Source of the DNA: Pseudomonas sp. KUIN-1
GTDB taxonomy: Bacteria; Pseudomonadota; Gammaproteobacteria; Pseudomonadales; Pseudomonadaceae
Length of the DNA: 64,000 bases
Reading direction: 5' to 3'
Assembly (NCBI RefSeq): GCF_009176725.1
Contig: NZ_AP020337.1
Span: forward strand, 4,905,501-4,969,500
Every line of letters starts with the position of its first letter. Within the stretch, counting starts at the first letter, position 1. A program made the translations under genes and the position numbers. Below are positions 8,242 to 17,037 of this stretch, in pieces. Below the pieces are notes generated by a model, which worked only from the letters and a program-made list of their open reading frames with translations, was not told the DNA's origin and made no database searches.

Positions 8242-9165
8242 ATGGCAGATATGACGATCAAGGAAGGTTTTGCGCCCTTTGGCGACTATCAGACGTGGTA
8301 TCGCATCACAGGCGACCTGCACGGTCCCGGCACACCACTGGTCATTCTGCACGGCGGCCCCGGTTGTACGCACGATTACGTCGATGCGTTCAAGGACATC
8401 GCCAGCACTGGCCGGGCCGTTATCCATTACGACCAGTTGGGTAACGGAAAGTCGACTCGACTGCCCCATAAGGGTCGCGATTTCTGGACGGTCGATCTGT
8501 TCCTGAGCGAACTCGACAATCTGCTTGCGCACCTGAGTATCAAAAACAACTACGCATTGCTGGGCCAGTCGTGGGGCGGGATGCTGGCGGCAGAGCATGC
8601 CGTGCGCCAGCCTGCAGGGCTGAAGGCGCTGATCATCGCCAACTCCCCCGCAGACATGCTCACTTGGGTAAACGAGGCCAACCGGCTGCGCGAGGATCTG
8701 CCAGCCGACGTGCAGGCTGCGTTGCTCAAGCACGAAGAGGCGGGAACATTGAAAGACCCGGAATACCTGAAAGCCTCGCGAGCATTCTATGACCGTCATG
8801 TCTGCCGCATCACACCGTGGCCGGAAGAGGTAAAACGTACCTTCGACGCGATTGACGCCGATCCGACCGTGTACCACGCCATGAATGGTCCTACCGAGTT
8901 TCACGTCATCGGCACGATGAAGGACTGGACCATCGTTGATCGCCTGGAGCTCATCAATGTTCCTGCCTTACTGATTTCCGGGAAGTACGACGAAGCCACA
9001 CCGCTGGTCGTGAAGCCCTATGTGGATAACGTCCCCGACATCAGTTGGTCTGTCTTCGAAGAGTCCAGTCATATGCCCCATGTAGAGGAGCGAATGGCCT
9101 GTATGGGATGCATCGCAGGTTTTCTGGACAAGCTGGTCGTTACGGGTAACGAGTTTGCGGCTTAA
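8242..9165 (+). CDS. pip: proline iminopeptidase (alpha/beta hydrolase, S33)
   Basis: Cleaves N-terminal proline from peptides. The 307-residue protein has the oxyanion motif HGGPG near residue 38, the nucleophile elbow GQSWGG, a later acidic residue in SGKYDEATP and the catalytic-type histidine in SSHMPHVEE. The start at 8242 is preferred because AGGGA lies eight bases upstream; ATG 8206 would add 12 residues without family likeness. The length fits the short Pip family found beside plant-responsive LuxR solos. The gene follows the regulator by about 95 bases with its own lux-box-like site. Its product could process peptides brought in by the adjacent transporter, or modify the signal; both are inference. 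No signal peptide is seen, so it is probably cytoplasmic. Confidence 0.9.
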   Translation: MADMTIKEGFAPFGDYQTWYRITGDLHGPGTPLVILHGGPGCTHDYVDAFKDIASTGRAVIHYDQLGNGKSTRLPHKGRDFWTVDLFLSELDNLLAHLSIKNNYALLGQSWGGMLAAEHAVRQPAGLKALIIANSPADMLTWVNEANRLREDLPADVQAALLKHEEAGTLKDPEYLKASRAFYDRHVCRITPWPEEVKRTFDAIDADPTVYHAMNGPTEFHVIGTMKDWTIVDRLELINVPALLISGKYDEATPLVVKPYVDNVPDISWSVFEESSHMPHVEERMACMGCIAGFLDKLVVTGNEFAA

Positions 9166-9428
9166 CCATAAGCCCTCATTTGATCCGCCCCGGGAAGCCA
9201 CGTCATTAGAGTTAATACTTCAGTAACGCTAATAGCGAAAGTTAACTTTATTGGTCGTACGACTGGAACTTTTCGACGCACACCGTTGCTTAACGTCGCC
9301 TAACGACACGTGAATACTTCATGAAATAACTTTCATCGCCATTCATTAAAGCTCTCTCGTTTCCAGCAGAAAACCAGTTACTGGAAGGAAAGTATTCGCC
9401 TTCGTCTGTTTTGCCGCTGGAGGCAACC

Positions 9429-11054
9429 ATGAACCTCAGATCGTTAAGCATTTCACGCAGGGCCTCCCTGTGTTTTGGCGTCATTACCTTGCTGTTGATC
9501 GGTCTGGGAGCCTTCTCCTACGTACAGATCGGCCACCTGCGCGTAGCCGAACAGAACATAGAAGAAAACTCACTGCCCAGCGTTCAGGTCGTCGACGACA
9601 TTCAGATCGCCCTGCTTCACGCCCGTCTGGAAAGCATCCGCATGCTTGCCAGCAACGATCCGAGCGTACACGCCAGCGCAGAAGCCAAGGTACGGGAAGC
9701 GATCGAGGCGCTACGTGCCAACAGCGACTTCTATCAAAAACACCTGCTGTCGGGAGAAGCCGACCGGGCGCAATTCGAAGAAGCCAATAACAAGATGGGC
9801 GTCTACATTGACGGCTTGAAACAGGTCGTCGCACTGGACAGCGCTGATCACGAAAGAGCGGTCTCCCTTGCCAACGGAGAACAGGCCCTAAAGGCCGCTG
9901 CCTATCAGGAAAAACTCACTGCGCTACGCGGGCACAATGCTGAAGAAGCGGTCGTCTCCGGGAAAGATGCCACTGCAGTCTACGACCACAGCGTCAACGT
10001 GTTGATGATTGTGCTGATCGCAGCGTTCCTGCTTACCGTGGTACTCGCGATTGCCCTGACACGCAGCATTGTCGACCCGATCAGCGCCTCGCTGAAACTG
10101 GCGGAAGACATCGCCGCCGGTGACCTGACCCGGCAATTGAGCGTTAGCGGCAGTGATGAAGCATCACGCTTGATGACGGCCCTGAACACCATGTCGGGGA
10201 ACCTGCGCACCACCATTCACGAAATTTCCGGCGCGTCCGCGCAGTTGAGCACTGCCGCCGTCGAGATGACATCGATCACCGAAAGCGCCGACCGCACTCT
10301 GCAGCAACAGAACAGCGAAATCGAGCAGGCAGCGACTGCGGTAAACGAAATGAGTGCTGCCGTAGAAGAGGTCGCTCGTAATGCTACGTCGACTTCGCAG
10401 GCCGCCCAACAGTCGAGCCTTTCCGCCGATCTGGGTAACCAGCGTGTTAACGAAACCCTGACCGCCATGCAAAACCTGACAGGCCTGGTCGAGGGGTCTT
10501 CCGCGCAAGTTACTGCGCTGGCCGGTCAGGCTCAGGACATCAGCAAAGTGCTGGGCGTGATTCGCGGCATTGCCGAACAGACCAACCTGCTGGCACTCAA
10601 TGCTGCCATCGAAGCTGCGCGTGCCGGCGAACAGGGTCGCGGCTTTGCTGTGGTCGCCGATGAGGTGCGGGCTCTGGCGCATCGTACACAGACGTCCACG
10701 CAGGAAGTCGAGCAGATGATTTCGGCAATTCAGGCCGGCTCTTCCGCCACCGTCGAGTCGATGCACAAGAGCACTCAGGAAGTTCACATCACTCGCAAGA
10801 CCGCAGAAGATGCCGGCGAATCGCTGCGCCAGATCACCGACTCGGTACTCGAGATCAATAACCGTAACCTGCAGATCGCGGCGGCCTCCGAGCAGCAGGC
10901 GCATGTAGCGCGTGATGTCGACAGAAGCCTGGTCAGCATTCGCGACCTGGCCGTGCAGAGCAGCGAAGGCACCCGGCAGACCCTGATCGCCAGTACCGAA
11001 CTTTCGCAGTTGGCGGTCAACCTGAATGATCTGGTTCTGCGCTTCAAGACATAA
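9429..11054 (+). CDS. methyl-accepting chemotaxis protein
   Basis: Inner-membrane chemoreceptor of 541 residues. An N-terminal membrane helix (about 10-33, LCFGVITLLLIGLGAFSYV) is followed by a short periplasmic four-helix-bundle sensor (about 35-185). A second membrane helix (VLMIVLIAAFLLTVVLAIAL), a HAMP domain and a signalling domain with the CheA/CheW tip (IAEQTNLLALNAAIEAARAG) follow. There is no C-terminal CheR-binding pentapeptide. GGAGG lies five bases before ATG 9429, so this start is chosen over ATG 9411. It is monocistronic, ended by a strong terminator. The ligand cannot be inferred; proximity to the peptide/LuxR cluster is suggestive only. Confidence 0.93.
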   Translation: MNLRSLSISRRASLCFGVITLLLIGLGAFSYVQIGHLRVAEQNIEENSLPSVQVVDDIQIALLHARLESIRMLASNDPSVHASAEAKVREAIEALRANSDFYQKHLLSGEADRAQFEEANNKMGVYIDGLKQVVALDSADHERAVSLANGEQALKAAAYQEKLTALRGHNAEEAVVSGKDATAVYDHSVNVLMIVLIAAFLLTVVLAIALTRSIVDPISASLKLAEDIAAGDLTRQLSVSGSDEASRLMTALNTMSGNLRTTIHEISGASAQLSTAAVEMTSITESADRTLQQQNSEIEQAATAVNEMSAAVEEVARNATSTSQAAQQSSLSADLGNQRVNETLTAMQNLTGLVEGSSAQVTALAGQAQDISKVLGVIRGIAEQTNLLALNAAIEAARAGEQGRGFAVVADEVRALAHRTQTSTQEVEQMISAIQAGSSATVESMHKSTQEVHITRKTAEDAGESLRQITDSVLEINNRNLQIAAASEQQAHVARDVDRSLVSIRDLAVQSSEGTRQTLIASTELSQLAVNLNDLVLRFKT

Positions 11055-11083
11055 TCCAGGCCTCCACGCCAAGCGGCCATGAC

Positions 11084-11118
11084 AGAAGGGCAGCAGATTC
11101 GTCTGCTGCCCTTCTTTT
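11084..11118 (+). terminator. rho-independent terminator of the chemoreceptor gene
   Basis: A perfect 14-bp stem (AGAAGGGCAGCAGA with its complement) closes a TTCG tetraloop and is followed by TTTT. It begins about 30 bases after the chemoreceptor stop codon. Confidence 0.93.
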
Positions 11119-11464
11119 ATGGAGTCAGTACAGTTTCGGCAAAAAACCGGCAATGGCTTCTCCTACCGACAGCCCCTCCTTTCAAAACCTGTCAGCCGCG
11201 CCTCTCTGCTGACAGCGTTTCAGACGCATTGCCTTCATTAGTTGAAATAGGATCCATAAAGGCCTATTTATGAGCAAAGGCTATTTGAAAAAGCCCGCAA
11301 CGTTGACATGGGCATAAAACTCATTCAATAGTTGGCGGCGAACAACACGATATTTCATGTAAGCCACGATCAGGTATGACACGATCACTTCCTGCACGGG
11401 ATCGGCAGCGCCCGGCGTACTGCCAAGGCCGCATCAGTGCTTTTTATGACCAGGGTGACAAATT
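11119..11464. other. intergenic region before the GAF protein
   Basis: No gene is supported here. AAATAGG (11245-11251) and CCTATTT (11263-11269) form a perfect inverted repeat. A TTGACA occurs near 11304 but has no good -10 partner. The region is AT-rich and probably carries the promoter of the downstream GAF gene. Confidence 0.5.
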
Positions 11465-11965
11465 TTGAACAACAACCTGACTTCAGCAGAGCTGGCAGTC
11501 ATCAGTGAAATCGAGGCCACTTCCAGTCTTTTACGACTGGTAACCCGGCTGACCGGGCTAAGATTTGCGGCAATTGCCAAAGTAACCGAGGCCAGCTGGA
11601 CCGCATGCGCTGTTTACGACGAAATCCAGTTCGGGCTGGAAGCCGGTCATCAGCTCAAGCTGGAGACCACGTTCTGCAATGAGCTGCGTCAGCACCGCCA
11701 GCCTATCGTAATCAACGAAGTCGCGACCGACCCCGTCTACGCAGAGCATCCCATTACTAAAATGTACGGTTTCCAGAGCTACTTCTCGTTGCCGATCATT
11801 TTTCCCAACGGAGATTTCTTCGGCACCCTGTGCGGCCTGGATACCAAGCCTGCGCCACTCGATGACGCCAATACTCTCGATACCCTGAAAGTATTCTGCA
11901 CGCTGATCGCCAGCACGCTGTACGCGCACTATCAACTGCAGGAAATGCAGGAAGTTACCGCTTAA
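11465..11965 (+). CDS. GAF domain-only protein
   Basis: A 166-residue protein that is essentially one GAF domain (about 20-160), a ligand- or redox-sensing fold. Recognisable blocks are FCNELRQHRQPIVINEVATDPVYAEHP and GFQSYFSLPIIFPNGDFFGTLCGLDTKP. It has no output domain, so it must act through partners or as a small-molecule sensor; its function is unknown. The start is TTG at 11465 with a weak AGGGTG upstream; no ATG gives a complete domain. The same IDTKP/LDTKP-type GAF segment is found in the N-terminus of the EAL protein at 12797. Confidence 0.8.
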   Translation: MNNNLTSAELAVISEIEATSSLLRLVTRLTGLRFAAIAKVTEASWTACAVYDEIQFGLEAGHQLKLETTFCNELRQHRQPIVINEVATDPVYAEHPITKMYGFQSYFSLPIIFPNGDFFGTLCGLDTKPAPLDDANTLDTLKVFCTLIASTLYAHYQLQEMQEVTA

Positions 11966-11978
11966 GGCATGGAATGCC

Positions 11979-12434
11979 TCAGACGCACAGTTGCCGCTCC
12001 ATGATCAACGTACGCTCCTCTCCCTCCAGATGCTCCCGCACCACGTTGAAACCCAGCGCCCAGTAGAACCCCTGCGCAGTCAAGGATGACGGTACAACCA
12101 TCCGCACCGCGCCAGCCTTGCGGGCTACGCGCTCCAGTTCTGCCATCAACAAACGCCCGACACCCCGCCGATGCCGGTCCGGATCGACGAACACGGAGCG
12201 CACCACCTCCCCCTCCAGACTGGCAGTGCCCACCACCACGTTGCCCTCTGATGCCACGAATACCAGCCGCTGCTGTATGAGCTGCTCGATCGCAGCCGGG
12301 CTGAAACTCAATTGCACGCGCTCGATCACGCTGGCGGGATAATCCCTGGCATTGCTGATTCGCAAGGCCGCCAATACCACGCGACTGATGGCATCGGCGT
12401 CGGCTATGCGGGCGGGTCGCACCTCGATATTCAT
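11979..12434 (-). CDS. GNAT-family N-acetyltransferase
   Basis: Acetyl-CoA-dependent transferase of 151 residues; substrate unknown. The acetyl-CoA loop is visible as VFVDPDRHRRGVGRLLMAELE (Q/R-x-x-G-x-G/A type), followed by an ARKAG helix and VPSSLTAQGFYWALGFNVV. ATG 12434 is chosen because AGGAGG stands six bases upstream; the frame extends to 12551 but that part is unlike the family. It converges with the GAF protein gene, their stops lying 13 bases apart. Confidence 0.88.
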   Translation of the reverse strand: MNIEVRPARIADADAISRVVLAALRISNARDYPASVIERVQLSFSPAAIEQLIQQRLVFVASEGNVVVGTASLEGEVVRSVFVDPDRHRRGVGRLLMAELERVARKAGAVRMVVPSSLTAQGFYWALGFNVVREHLEGEERTLIMERQLCV

Positions 12435-12796
12435 GATGTGCCTCCTGGCTAACTTGCTATGGGTGAGCTCGTTTCCAGCGAAAGTGACAAGCAACACACA
12501 AACCCATGCGATGAATGATGTGCTCACCGCGCACGCAAGAAATGCAGACAAAGAGCCTGCGGGACGATGCTCGATTCAGTTTTTTTCGTCCAGTCGACGA
12601 ATGGTGGTGCTCACAAGATACCGTAAATAAAAGGTCAACCCCTCGCCGTGCGCGGCTTGAACAACGATAGCGTTCAAAAAATCCGATCTGCGGCCGATTA
12701 ATTGGGATCTCGCCGCTGTGGTCGGAATCTTTTCGTCTGTTAAAGTGAGTTTAGTGATGTCATATAGTCATCATCGAGTACCCATTGAGAATCGTC
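12435..12796. other. divergent intergenic region between GNAT and EAL genes
   Basis: These 362 bases hold no convincing gene. The part from about 12600 to 12790 is AT-rich (TTAAAGTGAGTTTAGTGATG and similar) and should contain the promoter for the EAL gene. No strong palindrome was seen. Confidence 0.5.
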
Positions 12797-14620
12797 ATGA
12801 ACGCCAGTGCCCCCATCCCTCTGAATGAAACGCAACGTCTGTTGCGCATCCGGGAACTGTGCGTGCTTGAGGATACGTCCGATGACGTATTCGATGAACT
12901 CGTCGCGATGACCGCTGCTTTTTTCGAGGCGCCGATTGCCTTGATCTCGATCGTCGATGAGCACCGTCAGTTTTTCCGCGCCAGGGTGGGCCTGAAAGCT
13001 CGTGAAACGCCACGTAACGTGTCCTTCTGCGCCTACACCATCCTTTCCGACACGCTGTTCGAGATTCCCGACGCGACGCTTGATGCGCGCTTCGTGAACA
13101 ACGGCCTGGTGACCGGCCACCCAGACATCCGCTACTACGCAGGCGCGCCACTGATCACCGATGATGGCATTGCCCTGGGCAGCCTGTGTGTGATCGACAC
13201 CAAGCCGCGCGAGCCGATGAGCGAATACCAGACGCAGATGCTCAAGCGCTTTGCGTCGCTGGTCATGAAGCGCATCGTCGGCCTCAGGCTCAGTTGCTTC
13301 ATCGACCAGCCCACCGGCTTGTACAACCGTTCACGCCTGCAGGAAGATATTCATCAGGCAGTGGCATCCAGTGTCGATTATCAGCTGGTCGTGGTGGACA
13401 TGATTACCTCCGCGTTCCTCAACGACATCGTCAAGGCGCTGGGTTACAGCTTCTCCCAGGACCTGGTGACGGCAATCAAGGGCCGCCTGGAGTGCCTGCT
13501 GCCGCCGACCTGTTCCCTGTACAAGGTCAGCCCTACGCGCTTCGGCTTTCTGTTGGCGGGCGACCGCACGCCTGAGCACCTGTTTCGCACCATCCTCAAA
13601 GACTTCGAGACACCCGTTGAGTGCCGGGGTATTCCGGTACAGATGCAGGTCGGCCTGGGCGTCGTGACCCTGAACCAGGGTGCAGTCGAAGAGCAGGACT
13701 GGATGCGCATGGTGATCAGCGCTGCCGACGATGCCCGCGACCGCGATCTCGGCTGGGCGATGTATGAACCGCACTTCGACGCCGCCCAGCAGCGCGCTTT
13801 CAAACTGCTCAGTTCGTTGACCAGAGCGGTGTACGCTCATGATCAACTGCGTCTGGTCTATCAACCGCGCATCGACCTCGACTCCGGCCTGTGTACGTCG
13901 GTAGAGGCCTTGCTGCGCTGGAATCACCCGACACTCGGCGCCATCGGACCGGCCGAGTTCGTGCCGCTGGCCGAGAAGACCGCACTGATGCGCCCGCTGA
14001 GCCTTTGGGTGCTGACCAGTGCCATCGAACAGGCCGCTCGTTGGCAGCAGCAGGGCTTCGATTTCCGTATTGCGATCAACGTGACGCCCGAAGACCTCAC
14101 CGGCCCGGCGTTCACCGACCGGATGATCCGCCTGCTGGGCATGCACAAGATCGACCCTACCCGCTTTGAGCTGGAGTTCACCGAAGGCGCGTTGATGCAC
14201 AACCCGGCAGAGGTGCGCCATCAGCTGGAGCGCATGCGTCAGATGGGCATGGATGTGGCGATCGATGACTTCGGTACGGGCTACAGCAACTGGAATTACC
14301 TGCGGCAGCTGCCCGCGACGACGGTCAAGCTCGACCAGTCGCTGATCCGCAATCTGGCGTCCGACAAGACCGATCAGCGTCTGGTCAAGGCATTGATCGG
14401 TCTGGCCAAGAAACTCGGATACTGCGTTGTGGCCGAGGGCATCGAAACCGACGAGATTCGTCGTCTGGTCAAGCAATGGGGCTGCGATGAGGGTCAGGGC
14501 TACCTGATCGCCAAACCCATGGAAGCCGAGGCGCTGCTGAACTGGATCGGCCCGAACCAACGCCTGCAGAGTGCTGCCCAAGCCGCAGAGGCGGCAGTCG
14601 TCCGCGACAAACGGTTATAA
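12797..14620 (+). CDS. GAF-degenerate GGDEF-EAL protein, probable cyclic-di-GMP phosphodiesterase
   Basis: A cytoplasmic protein of 607 residues with three domains: GAF (about 20-155, ending LGSLCVIDTKP), a GGDEF-like domain (about 165-325) and EAL (about 340-595). The GGDEF site is lost: the equivalent segment reads KVSPTRFGFLLAG, so no cyclase activity is expected. The EAL domain keeps the catalytic set: EALLRW, the N of INVTPEDL, the E of FTEGAL, DDFGTGYS, the K of TVKLDQ, AEGIET and the Q of DEGQGY. It should therefore hydrolyse cyclic-di-GMP, perhaps gated by the GAF ligand. ATG 12797 is preferred over TTG 12785, though its ribosome site is weak. Confidence 0.9.
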   Translation: MNASAPIPLNETQRLLRIRELCVLEDTSDDVFDELVAMTAAFFEAPIALISIVDEHRQFFRARVGLKARETPRNVSFCAYTILSDTLFEIPDATLDARFVNNGLVTGHPDIRYYAGAPLITDDGIALGSLCVIDTKPREPMSEYQTQMLKRFASLVMKRIVGLRLSCFIDQPTGLYNRSRLQEDIHQAVASSVDYQLVVVDMITSAFLNDIVKALGYSFSQDLVTAIKGRLECLLPPTCSLYKVSPTRFGFLLAGDRTPEHLFRTILKDFETPVECRGIPVQMQVGLGVVTLNQGAVEEQDWMRMVISAADDARDRDLGWAMYEPHFDAAQQRAFKLLSSLTRAVYAHDQLRLVYQPRIDLDSGLCTSVEALLRWNHPTLGAIGPAEFVPLAEKTALMRPLSLWVLTSAIEQAARWQQQGFDFRIAINVTPEDLTGPAFTDRMIRLLGMHKIDPTRFELEFTEGALMHNPAEVRHQLERMRQMGMDVAIDDFGTGYSNWNYLRQLPATTVKLDQSLIRNLASDKTDQRLVKALIGLAKKLGYCVVAEGIETDEIRRLVKQWGCDEGQGYLIAKPMEAEALLNWIGPNQRLQSAAQAAEAAVVRDKRL

Positions 14621-14711
14621 CGTTAGAACACATCTTCATAACCGTTTACCACACAAGCCGTTATGCTACCCGCCACTTTTTGCCTATGCGTTTGCTTGAA
14701 AAAGGTTGGAT

Positions 14712-15497
14712 ATGGAAGCGGGTGGTCTGGGTTTCGTCGTTGCAGGGCTGGTAGTCGGTTTCATCGTTGGTATGACCGGAGTCGGTGGCGGCTCGCTGAT
14801 GACGCCGATACTGTTGTGGTTCGGCATCAATCCGGCGACGGCGGTCGGCACAGACTTGCTGTACGCGGCGATTACCAAATCCGGCGGGGTTCTGGTCCAT
14901 CGCAAGAACGACAACATCGACTGGAAAGTCACCGGGCTGCTGACCCTGGGCAGCGTCCCGGCGGTGCTCATGACGCTGTGGTTTCTGAGCACCCTGCATA
15001 CCGCTCCCGAAGCGCTCAACGCGATCATCAAGCAGGCGCTGGGGTTTGTGCTGCTGCTCACCGCCCTCGCCGTCCTGTTCAAGAAAAAACTGCTGGCCTT
15101 CGCTCACCGACGCGGAGACGGCTACTCGTTTTTCAGCGGCACCAGCCTGACGGTATTGACCGTGATCACCGGCCTGATTCTCGGCACCATGGTTGCACTC
15201 ACCTCGATCGGTGCGGGCGCGCTGGGCACGGTAGCGTTGTTCATCCTCTATCCACTGCTGCCAACCCGGCGTCTGGTGGGTACGGAGATCGCCCACGCAG
15301 TCCCTCTTACGCTGGTCGCAGGCCTTGGCCATGCGAGCATGGGCAACATGAACTGGGAGTTGCTGGGCTGGCTGTTGATGGGCTCACTGCCCGGTATCTA
15401 CCTGGGCAGCCACATGGCCGGCCGCGTCTCCGATGACCTGCTACGGCCCTTCCTGGCGATTATGCTGGGCACGATCGGCTTCAAGCTGGCGTTCTGA
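14712..15497 (+). CDS. TSUP (TauE/SafE) family membrane permease
   Basis: Membrane protein of 261 residues with about eight hydrophobic segments. The family's repeated glycine-rich motifs are present, FIVGMTGVGGGSLMTPIL near the N-terminus and MVALTSIGAGALGTVALF in the second half. TSUP proteins export or import sulfur-containing organic anions such as sulfite or sulfoacetate; the substrate here is unknown. AAGG lies six bases before ATG 14712. It follows the EAL gene by 91 bases on the same strand and may be independently expressed. Confidence 0.88.
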   Translation: MEAGGLGFVVAGLVVGFIVGMTGVGGGSLMTPILLWFGINPATAVGTDLLYAAITKSGGVLVHRKNDNIDWKVTGLLTLGSVPAVLMTLWFLSTLHTAPEALNAIIKQALGFVLLLTALAVLFKKKLLAFAHRRGDGYSFFSGTSLTVLTVITGLILGTMVALTSIGAGALGTVALFILYPLLPTRRLVGTEIAHAVPLTLVAGLGHASMGNMNWELLGWLLMGSLPGIYLGSHMAGRVSDDLLRPFLAIMLGTIGFKLAF

Positions 15498-15717
15498 TCG
15501 GCGCTTATCCATCAGCCTGTCACATTTCTGAGTCAGGCTTCTCCACGAACACAGCCTTGAAAGCTGCAGAGCCGGTTTGCTTTCAGGCCGTGTGCGCTCA
15601 TCGGGGAATTGTAATTTTTTGTAGCGAGACACCGATTTTCGGCGCAGGATTTCGTGCGTCTGCTTTAGCGCCGATGACCCGGCAAAGACTTACCCTCACT
15701 GAAAGGAGATGCCAACA

Positions 15718-15918
15718 ATGCTCATCCGAATTGAAGAAGGTGTATATGGCGATGCCTGGGTTGTAATACTGGACGACTACCCGGTCAAATGCCGGAGCTG
15801 GCAGGAAGCCAGAGAATTTGCCGACCGCATGAAATCCAGAATCGATGCGCCTCATTCGCTGCCGCATCTGGCACACCGCGCAGTCCCTGAAAGAAGCGTA
15901 CAGGCGATTGCCCGCTAG
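15718..15918 (+). CDS. small conserved-looking hypothetical protein
   Basis: A 66-residue protein, MLIRIEEGVYGDAWVVILDD at its start, with no signal peptide or membrane segment. GAAAGGAG ends directly before ATG 15709, too close to use it, but stands nine bases from ATG 15718, which decides the start. I recognise no domain. The good ribosome site and codon use make it likely real. Confidence 0.65.
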   Translation: MLIRIEEGVYGDAWVVILDDYPVKCRSWQEAREFADRMKSRIDAPHSLPHLAHRAVPERSVQAIAR

Positions 15919-16097
15919 ACCGACTCAATCCCCCGCGAATCATTCGACACAGCGTTGCCACGCAACCGGCGACGCTGTTTCACCCCGTCATGACGCCGCT
16001 TTATTATCGATCCACTTCTCGATTCCATGACATCCGTTTCACATCCCCTTCACGTCCGGCTGCGTAAATTGACCCTACTCCTTTGATGAATCCCATT

Positions 16098-16127
16098 TGG
16101 CCCACCCCGTTGTGGGCCATTTTTTTG
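16098..16127 (+). terminator. strong rho-independent terminator with no obvious upstream gene
   Basis: TGGCCCAC and GTGGGCCA form an 8-bp stem with a six-base loop followed by seven Ts. The nearest plus-strand gene ends 180 bases upstream. It could end that transcript or an unannotated small RNA in about 15920-16127. Confidence 0.85.
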
Positions 16128-16169
16128 CCTGCAGAAAAGTGCCGGTACTCCCCCGCTGATCCGGCAGGA

Positions 16170-16364
16170 TCACTCGCCTCGCGCTACGGGCGACGATGAC
16201 ACTGCCAGCACCTGGCTGCTCAATACGTCGGTATTAAGCTCTGCCAGCCGATCACTGCCGGTGCCATTGGCAATGTGATCGCTCCAGGTCGCTACCGACA
16301 TTGCCATCCAGCCCAGCACAAACAATGCAGCTGCCTGTAATGCCCACTTGGTCATGATCGACAT
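16170..16364 (-). CDS. small membrane protein
   Basis: A 64-residue protein with one N-terminal hydrophobic helix (WALQAAALFVLGWMAMSVA, about residues 7-25) and a short polar tail (SDHIANGTGSDRLAELNTD). AAGGAG stands seven bases before ATG 16364. It has no recognised domain; it is probably an inner-membrane anchored or exported peptide of unknown role. Confidence 0.6.
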   Translation of the reverse strand: MSIMTKWALQAAALFVLGWMAMSVATWSDHIANGTGSDRLAELNTDVLSSQVLAVSSSPVARGE

Positions 16365-16512
16365 ACGCGTTCTCCTTGTTCAGGTCTGAATGGCAAGCAT
16401 GTAAACACCCCACCATTGCAGAAGAATTGCAGAGATTTTTATTTTTGCCAGCCGGCATTTCACCTTTGTGAGCAAAGGTGTCAAAAAACAGGAGGGGGCG
16501 ATCTACAAGAGG

Positions 16513-16543
16513 AAATACCCACGCCCGCAGGCGGGGTATTTTT
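16513..16543. terminator. hairpin downstream of the PLDc_N-type gene
   Basis: AAATACCC pairs with GGGTATTT, with an inner CGCC/GGCG stem. There is a T-run on the plus strand and a shorter one on the minus strand. It sits about 12 bases past the stop of the minus-strand gene at 16555. Confidence 0.6.
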
Positions 16544-16554
16544 GAAAAGCGGGG

Positions 16555-16794
16555 TCAGTACTTGGTGTTTTGCTGCTCAGGTCTTGCCGGTGTGTCCACA
16601 TGACGCGGACCCGCAACCAGCAGGGCCAGCACGCCAACGATTGGCACGGCAACAACGACAATGATCCACATCAGCTTGTTGCTGGATTGTGTCTTGCTCT
16701 TGCGAATACGCAGTACTGCCCAGATGTCCGAAATCACGATCAGGGCGGTCAGCGCTGCGAACAACCACAAATGATTTTCCGATATCCAACCCAT
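16555..16794 (-). CDS. PLDc_N-type two-helix membrane protein
   Basis: A 79-residue inner-membrane protein with two hydrophobic helices (LWLFAALTALIVISDIWAVL and LMWIIVVVAVPIVGVLALLV) joined by a short basic loop, IRKSKTQSSNK. This pattern matches the phospholipase D nuclease N-terminal (PLDc_N) family, here without any nuclease domain. GGAGA lies six bases before the ATG. The function of such short members is unknown. Confidence 0.75.
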   Translation of the reverse strand: MGWISENHLWLFAALTALIVISDIWAVLRIRKSKTQSSNKLMWIIVVVAVPIVGVLALLVAGPRHVDTPARPEQQNTKY

Positions 16795-16911
16795 TTGAAA
16801 TCTCCTGCACCATCAACGAAGGCAGCCAGACCGGCTGCCCTACTGTAGAAGAGGTCACAAAGAGCCTTAAAGTTCAGAGAATATTTCGGATTGTGACCGG
16901 GTGCTCAGCGC

Positions 16912-17030
16912 AGACGCAGAGCGTCCAGAACGGCATGCCCAGGCAGAGCATGAGCACGATAGGGGTATTCACCCACATATCGTTCCTCACGCTCCAGCGT
17001 GGGCATGCCGTTCGTGACGCTCCGCGTCCC
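16912..17030. repeat. dispersed double-palindrome repeat, inverted pair
   Basis: A plus-oriented copy (GACGCAGAGCGTCCAGAACG onward) is followed by an oppositely oriented copy (CACGCTCCAGCGTGGGCATG through GACGCTCCGCGTCC). Together they form a large inverted repeat immediately after the stop of garD. Confidence 0.8.
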
Positions 17031-17037
17031 ACTCCAG

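Noticed and set aside
16461..16480. Perfect hairpin CACCTTTG-TGAG-CAAAGGTG considered as a terminator
   Set aside because: It is followed by TCAAAAAA, not a T-run, on the plus strand and by GAAATG on the minus strand, and is not adjacent to a gene end on the right strand.
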